Positions 58,915-64,000 of a DNA stretch of 64,000 nucleotides are shown here, piece after piece. Positions within the stretch are counted from its first letter, which is position 1. Each line of letters begins with the position of its first letter. Both the position numbers and the translations under genes were made by a program. The notes under the pieces are model-generated. The model saw only the letters and a program-made list of their open reading frames with translations, was not told the origin of the DNA and ran no database searches. Source of the stretch: CADEEN01 sp963706685 (lineage in GTDB: Bacteria > Pseudomonadota > Gammaproteobacteria > Burkholderiales > Burkholderiaceae_C); contig CAVPMY010000007.1 in NCBI GenBank assembly GCA_963706685.1, forward strand, positions 1 to 64,000, written 5' to 3'.

Positions 58915-59706
58915 TTACCACTGATTGCGCAACTCGCGCAGCTTGACGAAGACTGTTTTCGCATCGGGCCTGTCGGGCAGGTCCGGGAAGCTCTTGCGCA
59001 AGGCGGCGATGACGCTGGTGCTGGACAGGCGCAGGAAAGTGTTGATGCGTTTCTCCTCGCCGAGCGTCGTCACCAGCGAGTGCGCCGGGTCGTGTCCCGC
59101 GACCTTGGGCAGCAGCGCGCGGGCATCGGCGTTGTCGCTCTCGCGATCGAGCGTGAACTTGAGGTTGTTCTCGATGTAGTCGTGGCCGGGATAGATGCGC
59201 GTGTCGTCGGGCAGCTTGGCCAACTGATCGACGAAGGTGGCATACAGGTCTTCGGCATGGCCGCCGTTGTGGCAGTTGCCGGCGCCGGCGTTGAACAGCG
59301 TGTCGCCGGAAAACAGCGCCGGCTGCTCGGTGTGCGAGCGCAGGCAGATGTGGCACATGGTGTGGCCGGGCGTGTCCATGCATTCGAGCTCGACGGTCTT
59401 GCCGACCTTGATCACGTCGCCGGCCTTGACGCCGCGGTCGACGCCGGCGATGCGCGCGCCGGCACGGTGGTGCGCAATCACCTTGGCACCGGTGGCCGCG
59501 ACCACGGCCGCATTGCCGCCGGTGTGGTCGTGGTGCTCGTGCGTGTTGAGAATCTGCGTGATCTGCCAGCCTTTGACCTTGGCGGCCTGCAGGCACTTGC
59601 CGTGATCCAGCGGATCGATCGCCAATGCCTCGCCGCTCTCGGGGCAGGCGATCAGGTAGTTGTAGTTGCGCCAGGCATTGCCGGTCCAGATGCGCTCGAC
59701 GATCAT
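58915..59706 (-). CDS. gloB: Hydroxyacylglutathione hydrolase (glyoxalase II)
   Basis: 263 residues. Hydrolyses S-lactoylglutathione in methylglyoxal detoxification. The metallo-beta-lactamase motif THEHHDHTGGN is near residue 55, followed by GHTMCHICLRS, FSGDTLFNAGAGNC and YPGHDYIENNLKF. It is coupled with the downstream O-methyltransferase. gshB is elsewhere in this window. Confidence 0.95.
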   Translation of the reverse strand: MIVERIWTGNAWRNYNYLIACPESGEALAIDPLDHGKCLQAAKVKGWQITQILNTHEHHDHTGGNAAVVAATGAKVIAHHRAGARIAGVDRGVKAGDVIKVGKTVELECMDTPGHTMCHICLRSHTEQPALFSGDTLFNAGAGNCHNGGHAEDLYATFVDQLAKLPDDTRIYPGHDYIENNLKFTLDRESDNADARALLPKVAGHDPAHSLVTTLGEEKRINTFLRLSSTSVIAALRKSFPDLPDRPDAKTVFVKLRELRNQW

Positions 59707-59858
59707 GATGGCTCCCAGGTTGGTTGAAGCATTCTAGGAATCGCGCCGCAGCCTTTGCGCTCGTCGGCGTTGCGGCAGCGAGCCGTCGAGCGGCGTCGCG
59801 CCTTGTCGCGTCACTGCGCCCTCGGGTCGGGATATCGCCGTGCGGCTGTGATGGCAAA

Positions 59859-59902
59859 GGTTACAGCGGCACGAAAAATTTCGTGCAACGCGGTCTGTAA
59901 CC
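59859..59902. promoter_or_regulatory. Nested inverted repeats upstream of the TIGR02943-type sigma gene
   Basis: An inner perfect palindrome GCACGAAA-AA-TTTCGTGC (59869-59886) is flanked by an outer pair GGTTACAG (59859-59866) and CTGTAACC (59895-59902). The right outer arm contains the GTAACC that would be the -35 of the sigma gene promoter. This looks like an operator overlapping an ECF promoter, or a divergent pair of -35 elements. Confidence 0.55.
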
Positions 59903-59922
59903 CGCCTGCACAGCGCGGCGAC
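59897..59922 (+). promoter_or_regulatory. Candidate ECF promoter of the first sigma gene
   Basis: GTAACC (59897-59902), exactly 16 bases, then CGAC (59919-59922). This differs by one base from GTAACC-N16-CGAA found before the second sigma gene and from the pattern I recall for Caulobacter SigF. It lies 52 bp before the chosen ATG. Confidence 0.5.
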
Positions 59923-59974
59923 TTGACCGGCAATGAATACCCAGCACGACCAGCGGCGAAGGATCGAGGCGAAC

Positions 59975-60637
59975 ATGAGTGCATCGCCGGACGCCACGGT
60001 GACTCTGAGGAATCAACTGCCCGCCTTGCGCCAGCGCCTGCTGCGCCACGCGCGCATGGTGATGCATGACCTCGGTACGGCTGAAGACCTTGTACAGGAC
60101 ACGCTGCTGGCCGTGTTCGAGGGCGAGGCGAACCGCCGCGGCGACGCCTCGCTCAGCACCTGGGCGACCGCCATCCTGAAGCACAAGATTGCCGATTGGT
60201 ACCGGTCGCCCGCGCGCCGCCGCATGGTGCAACTGCCCGACGACGAGGCGCAGCTCGGCGACACGATCGATGCCCTGTACGACGCCGCAGGCGCCTACGC
60301 CGACCCGGTGCCGCCGTGGCAGCAACCCGAGAACCAGGCCGAGGCGCGCCAGATGATGGGCGTGCTCAACGGCTGCATGACCGAGCTGCCGACCCAGACT
60401 GGACGCGTCTTCATGATGCGCGAGTGGCTGGGTTTCGAGACCCCTGAAATCGCCGAGCGCTTGGGCCTGTCGGCTGACAACTGCCGTCAATTGCTGCACC
60501 GTGCGCGCATGGGTCTGCGGGGATGCATGCAGCATCGTTGGATCCAGGCGAGGGCGCCAGGGACGGGCCGACATTCAACCCTGCCCGCGCTCAACGCGGC
60601 GGGGTCGGCGCCGCGAGCACCGTCGTCTCGGGGTTGA
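59975..60637 (+). CDS. ECF sigma factor (TIGR02943-like)
   Basis: 220 residues. Region 2: RLLRHARMVMHDLGTAEDLV, DTLLAVFEGEANRRGDASLS. Region 4: TGRVFMMREWLGFETPEIAE and LGLSADNCRQLLHRARMGLR. These match the TIGR02943 group, which usually precedes a zf-HC2 anti-sigma gene; here that partner is not adjacent but a matching gene lies at 63014-63250 on the other strand. ATG 59975 is preferred (GAGG upstream) over 59933. The last 35 residues after CMQHRW are unlike the family and overlap the convergent DUF3179 gene by 47 bp, hinting at a rearrangement or indel. Confidence 0.85.
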   Translation: MSASPDATVTLRNQLPALRQRLLRHARMVMHDLGTAEDLVQDTLLAVFEGEANRRGDASLSTWATAILKHKIADWYRSPARRRMVQLPDDEAQLGDTIDALYDAAGAYADPVPPWQQPENQAEARQMMGVLNGCMTELPTQTGRVFMMREWLGFETPEIAERLGLSADNCRQLLHRARMGLRGCMQHRWIQARAPGTGRHSTLPALNAAGSAPRAPSSRG

Positions 60638-61551
60638 AGGCCACCCAGGCAAACCAGAACGCCATCACGCCCGGCAGCGCTTTGCCGGCCTCGTCGAAGG
60701 CCTCGGCGCTTTGATGTTCGCGGTCGAAGCGGATCTGCACCGGTTGTCCGCCCAGGTTGTCGATCAATTGGCCTCGTGCGTCCACGCGCTGCGCCAGCAC
60801 GCTGAAGGGATACGCGCGCGCCTCGCCGCCCAGCTTCAGGCCCAGCACCCATTCCTTGACAGGCAGTCGATCGTCCTTGTGCGTCACGTCGAACATCAGC
60901 GTGGCGATCCGGTCGTAGCCCGCATAGGGATCGTGTGGCGTAGTCGCGCGAAAATCCGGTCTCGGTGGACAGCACGACGGTGTCCGGATGGCGTTGTCGC
61001 CAATCGGCCCAGGTGGTGTGCGTCAGTGGCACCAGCTCCAGCTTCTGGCCCTTGAGCGGCCCGCTGACCGCCTGGCCCAGCAACTGCGACCAAAGCGACT
61101 CGGTCGCGCGGTCGTAGAGCAGCACGTCGCTGTTGTAGAGCAGGCCCGAGACGCCGAACGATGCGCCCTGGCCTGCCACCCGTGCGCTGAAGGCCACGCC
61201 CGTGCCGCACAGCGGGCAATAGGTGATGGCGATGAGTTCGCTGCCGAGGCGGTCGTTGACGACCTCATGCCAGTTGAGGATGCGAACGGGGTAGGCGCGC
61301 ACCACGCCGCCGCGTGCCAGGCCGAGCACGCGGTCCTTGCCGACCAGACCCGACTGCACTGCGCTGACGAAGCGCGGGCGGTCGATGGCCGGGATGCCGT
61401 CGCGCGGCGGCCCGCCGCGCGCGATCGCCGCGGGCGGCACCAAGGCGTCCGTCAGATCGAAACCGTTGAGCGTCTGCGCGACGCTGGGCCAGGCCAGCCA
61501 CAGGCCGAGCAGCATCAGCACGCTGGTCAGTGCAAGTCTTTGTCGGCTCAC
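60591..61551 (-). CDS. DUF3179 secreted protein (one frameshift)
   Basis: About 319 residues after correction. Signal peptide (LALTSVLMLLGLWLAWPSVA), then the DUF3179 core with AYPVRILNWHEVVND, the ITYCPLCGTGVAF motif and LYNSDVLLYDRATESLWSQL. One extra base at 60936 splits it; without it the segment reads SRDYAHDPYAGYDRIATLMF and joins to the C-terminal half ending in TVLAAPTPPR. The CxxC suggests a redox or metal role. A promoter-like GTAACG-N16-CGAC precedes it. Confidence 0.82.
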
Positions 61552-61624
61552 GCGACTGCTCCTTCAATGAGTCCCTACACAGCACGAACGGGCGCTGCCG
61601 GCGCTCGCCCATGGTGATGTCGCA

Positions 61625-61650
61625 GTCGTTCGTCGCCGTCGATTCGTTAC
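61625..61650 (-). promoter_or_regulatory. Weak ECF-type promoter candidate for the DUF3179 gene
   Basis: On the minus strand: GTAACG (61650-61645), 16 bases, CGAC (61628-61625). It is a 5/6 and 3/4 match to the GTAACC-N16-CGAA element of the adjacent sigma gene, 74 bp upstream of the DUF3179 start. Chance similarity cannot be excluded. Confidence 0.3.
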
Positions 61651-61682
61651 ACCCGCGCCACATTGCGGCGCCTCACGACGCT

Positions 61683-61708
61683 GTAACCAATGCCCTGACC
61701 CAAGCGAA
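61683..61708 (+). promoter_or_regulatory. ECF promoter GTAACC-N16-CGAA at the second sigma gene
   Basis: GTAACC at 61683-61688, exactly 16 bases, CGAA at 61705-61708. As I recall it, this is exactly the Caulobacter SigF consensus, and the gene here is of the SigF/NrsF kind, so autoregulation is likely. The -10 touches the annotated ATG (61708), so the transcript from this promoter would start inside the annotated gene; either translation starts further down or another promoter also exists. Confidence 0.65.
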
Positions 61709-62283
61709 TGACAGATAACGCCCCCCACAGCGACTTCGAGTCCGGCCTGAAGCCATTGTGGACGCGTGCGCAGGCGGGCGACGAGCCTGCCTACCGCGAG
61801 GCCCTGGGGCGGATCGCGGACCGGTTGCGCCGTTTCTATCGCCGGCGCATGCAATCCGTGCCGGACGATGTGGAGGATTTGGTGCAAGAAACCCTGTTGG
61901 CGCTGCATCTGCAACGCGGCAGCCATGACCCAGCGCTGCCGGTCGGCAGCTGGGTGTTTGCCATTGCGCGTCACAAGCTGGTCGATTTGTGGCGCCGCCG
62001 CGGCCGCCACGAGGCGCTGCACGACGCGCTCGATGAACTGGATGACGCCGACATGCCGGCAGCACCCGACGAAGTCAGTGCGCAGCGCGACCTGGGCATC
62101 CTGCTCGAGGCCTTGCCTGCCGCGCAGCGTCAGGCCATCGTGCTGACCAAGATCGAAGGGCTGTCGGTGGCCGAGGCCGCCCAGCGCACCGGTGCATCGG
62201 AGTCGGCAATCAAGGTGCAGGTGCACCGTGGCCTCAAGCGCCTGGCGGCGCTGGTCAGGCAAAGCGCGCCACGGCGACCGTAG
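61708..62283 (+). CDS. ECF sigma factor, SigF-like (ECF16 type)
   Basis: 191 residues. Region 2 (FYRRRMQSVPDDVEDLVQET, LPVGSWVFAIARHKLVDLWR) and region 4 (LPAAQRQAIVLTKIEGLSVA, TGASESAIKVQVHRGLKRLA) are clear. It directly precedes an NrsF/DUF1109 gene, the known membrane anti-sigma partner of SigF-type factors involved in metal or oxidative stress in Caulobacter. The annotated ATG overlaps a consensus-like -10, so the true start may be a little further in. Confidence 0.9.
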   Translation: MTDNAPHSDFESGLKPLWTRAQAGDEPAYREALGRIADRLRRFYRRRMQSVPDDVEDLVQETLLALHLQRGSHDPALPVGSWVFAIARHKLVDLWRRRGRHEALHDALDELDDADMPAAPDEVSAQRDLGILLEALPAAQRQAIVLTKIEGLSVAEAAQRTGASESAIKVQVHRGLKRLAALVRQSAPRRP

Positions 62284-62292
62284 GGGACGGCG

Positions 62293-62928
62293 ATGAAGAC
62301 AGAGCAGTTGATCGAGATGCTGGCCCGCGGTGCCGGCGCAGCCTCGCCGATGCGTGCCGTGCCGCGACTGGCACCGGTCGTGGTCGGCGGCACGCTGTTC
62401 AGCGCCGCCACGGCGCTGCTGCTGCTGGGTTGGATACCGCGCGAGATGTACGCATTGCCTGCACCGTGGATCAAGCTCGCCTATGCCGGGTTGCTGGTGC
62501 TGGCGGCGACCCGGCTTGCGGTGCGTCTGTCGCGCCCGGCGGCGCGCGTCGCCGAGCCGGCGCGCGGTCTGGCCCTGGTCGTGCTGGTCATGGCCGCGCT
62601 GGCGCTGGGGTCGCTGGCCGCGGCGCCGAGCGGTGCGCGTCTGGCCACGCTGCTCGGCGAGTCTTGGCTGCGTTGCCCGACGCATGTGTTTCTGTTGTCC
62701 CTGCCAACGCTGGCCGGCGCCTTGTGGGTGATGCGGGGCCTGGCGCCGACGCGCTTGCGCGATGCCGGATTTGCAGCCGGTGTGCTGGCCGGCGCGGTCG
62801 GCGCGATGGGCTATGCGCTGACCTGCCTCGAGACATCGCCGGCCTTCATCGGCGCCTGGTACACGTTTGGCATCGCGCTGGCCGGTGCGCTCGGCGCCTG
62901 GCTCGGGCCGCACGTGCTGCGCTGGTGA
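62293..62928 (+). CDS. nrsF: NrsF-family (DUF1109) membrane anti-sigma factor
   Basis: 211 residues, about six transmembrane helices (for example VVVGGTLFSAATALLLLGWI, LALVVLVMAALALGSLAAAP). The short cytoplasmic N-terminus MKTEQLIEMLARGAGA is the sigma-binding type seen in DUF1109. It would hold the upstream SigF-like factor at the membrane until a signal comes. A conserved-looking cysteine pair (WLRCPTHVF and ALTCLETSPAF) could be the sensor. A GGGGA ribosome-binding site precedes the ATG; the gene follows sigF by 9 bp. Confidence 0.85.
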   Translation: MKTEQLIEMLARGAGAASPMRAVPRLAPVVVGGTLFSAATALLLLGWIPREMYALPAPWIKLAYAGLLVLAATRLAVRLSRPAARVAEPARGLALVVLVMAALALGSLAAAPSGARLATLLGESWLRCPTHVFLLSLPTLAGALWVMRGLAPTRLRDAGFAAGVLAGAVGAMGYALTCLETSPAFIGAWYTFGIALAGALGAWLGPHVLRW

Positions 62929-63013
62929 TGCACGCGCAGCCGACAACGGGAATCTGTCATGCGCAACTCTCAGTCGAACCGCGAAAAGCATGCCTCTCGC
63001 TTTTTGTTTGCGA

Positions 63014-63250
63014 TCAGCCGGCCGCACCGGGCCTGGCGCTGTTCGTCTCGTCGCTGTCCGTTCCGAAATCGTCGGCGAACATGTCGCCCGACAGCGTCTT
63101 CAGCCCATCGAGTTGCTTGGCAATGTTGCTGCAGTTGCCGCACATCGCCAAGTGCATGCGCAGGCGCGCACGATCGACAAAGCCCAGCGGCTCGTCATAG
63201 GCCCGCGTCAACAGTTGTGCGACCTGCTTGCACGAGTGCATGAGATTCAT
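63014..63250 (-). CDS. zf-HC2-type anti-sigma factor, separated from its sigma gene
   Basis: 78 residues. The ZAS/zf-HC2 motif is seen: HSCKQVAQLLTRAYDEPLGF and LRMHLAMCGNCSNIAKQLDG (His-x3-Cys-x2-Cys). This sequence type normally sits directly after TIGR02943 sigma genes. Here it is about 2.4 kb away from such a gene and on the opposite strand, beyond the sigF-nrsF pair. Possibly a cytoplasmic zinc-binding redox-sensing anti-sigma. Confidence 0.75.
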   Translation of the reverse strand: MNLMHSCKQVAQLLTRAYDEPLGFVDRARLRMHLAMCGNCSNIAKQLDGLKTLSGDMFADDFGTDSDETNSARPGAAG

Positions 63251-63465
63251 CGTCTGATCCTGGGTGGATGTCGTGCAGGGATCGACACACGATCAAGCAA
63301 TGATCGACCCAAGCGATGGGCGCGGTCAAGCGCGCTGTGCGGCCCACGAAGTCCGCTGCAATGCATGGCGACGGGAGTCGAGCCGCGGGTCGCAGTGCGT
63401 GGCCAGCGCCGTGCTTTGCTCACGATGCTCGATCGTCCCGTCATCCGTCACAAGTCGAATGCGAC

Positions 63466-63939
63466 TCAGCGCGCGGGGCTGAGCGACAGCGCGGCCGTGT
63501 TCTGCTCTGCCGGGCTCGCCCTGCGGGCGATGAGACCGGACTCTTCGGCGACGTGCCGCGGCAGCAGGTCTTCGCCGACGCGAACGAAGTCACCCCTGGC
63601 GCGCGAGGCCGATGCATCGGCCAGCACCTCGGCGCGTGTCTTGGTGCTGACGAAGTGGTCGCGGCGCCGAGATTCATCGCCGGAGAACACCCACTCGCCA
63701 GCGGTCTGCCAGGCGAACATTTCGGCGATCACTTCGGCGCGAGTGCGCAAACCGAAGAACGGCACATGGGGGATGTAGCCGTCGCCATGCCTGATCCAAC
63801 CGGCTGCTGCGGGATTGCCGTGGATCTCGATGCGCTGCGTCGGCGCCGACGTCTGGGCGACCGCGACGCTGCTCATCAGCGCACCGAGCAGGGTCAACGA
63901 CAGGGCGGACGCGACGGCGGAAATTCGAAGGACGTTCAT
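63466..63939 (-). CDS. DUF4148 exported protein
   Basis: 157 residues. Signal peptide (ISAVASALSLTLLGALMSSVAVA), then repeats of the type TRAEVIAEMFAWQTAGEWVF and TKTRAEVLADASASRARGDF, typical of the Burkholderiales DUF4148 group. AAAGGAAG precedes ATG 63939. Function unknown; envelope or stress association is usual. The 215 bp between this gene and the zf-HC2 gene hold no feature I can identify. Confidence 0.8.
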   Translation of the reverse strand: MNVLRISAVASALSLTLLGALMSSVAVAQTSAPTQRIEIHGNPAAAGWIRHGDGYIPHVPFFGLRTRAEVIAEMFAWQTAGEWVFSGDESRRRDHFVSTKTRAEVLADASASRARGDFVRVGEDLLPRHVAEESGLIARRASPAEQNTAALSLSPAR

Positions 63940-64000
63940 GACTCTTCCTTTCAAGGCCTCGAGGAGGGGGAGAAAACCGATCACGCTGCGATGGCCATTC

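Noticed and set aside
59859..59864. GTAACC on the minus strand as a -35 for gloB
   Set aside because: Sixteen bases downstream the minus strand has CACG, not CGAA/CGAC, so only half of the element is present.

Overview
The window looks like a chromosomal segment of a high-GC betaproteobacterium of the order Burkholderiales. The basis is gene order (hpf-ptsN-hprK, fur<>bamE, leuS-lptE-holA, argH<>algZ-algR, hemC-hemD-...-hemX-hemY), strong G/C bias at third codon positions with long antisense shadow ORFs, and typical families such as DUF4148 and the TIGR02943-type ECF sigma factor. Genus cannot be fixed from the sequence alone. I see no rRNA, tRNA, IS element, prophage or CRISPR array.

Layout. 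0-3 kb: 5'-truncated SDR gene coupled to an NTF2-like gene, a TonB-C-like periplasmic protein, and corA. 3-7 kb: hpf, a good intrinsic terminator, ptsN-hprK, fur<>bamE, dapB. 7-12.4 kb: exbB/tolQ-exbD/tolR, leuS-lptE-holA. 12.4-15.6 kb (minus strand): thiL-pgpA-pncC-tautomerase-ghrA. 15.7-19.6 kb: a tightly overlapping operon of a PhyH dioxygenase, a SAF-domain oxidoreductase and an amidohydrolase. 20-33.3 kb: argH<>algZ-algR plus an unknown gene, ppc, and a haem block (hemC, hemD, a degenerate EAL/HDOD gene, hemX, hemY). 33-45 kb: kup, a glycine-zipper protein, a BenE transporter, gshB, a DUF4198 protein, a DMT exporter, dapD, and a hybrid sensor kinase paired with an orphan TRAP-type binding protein. 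45-52 kb: PEP mutase-family lyase, HupE-like and TPR genes, questin oxidase family, FkbM methyltransferase, M16 peptidase, GNAT. 52.2-55.5 kb: a damaged ECF42/YCII cluster. 55.5-59.7 kb: SHMT-like enzyme, two methyltransferases, gloB. 59.9-64 kb: an interleaved double ECF-sigma locus with matching promoter-like elements.

Two things affect the whole window. First, at least ten genes, including housekeeping genes (exbB, thiL, pgpA), are broken by single-base indels, mostly insertions, whose removal restores a conserved protein exactly. This favours residual consensus errors, although the 52.6-55.3 kb cluster also holds two genuinely truncated gene stubs and may really be decaying. Second, the most original signals are regulatory or structural: two ECF promoters of the form GTAACC-N16-CGA(A/C) in front of two different sigma genes, a third looser copy, nested palindromes over one of them, and a 66-bp near-perfect inverted repeat one arm of which encodes the invariant C-terminus of PEP carboxylase.
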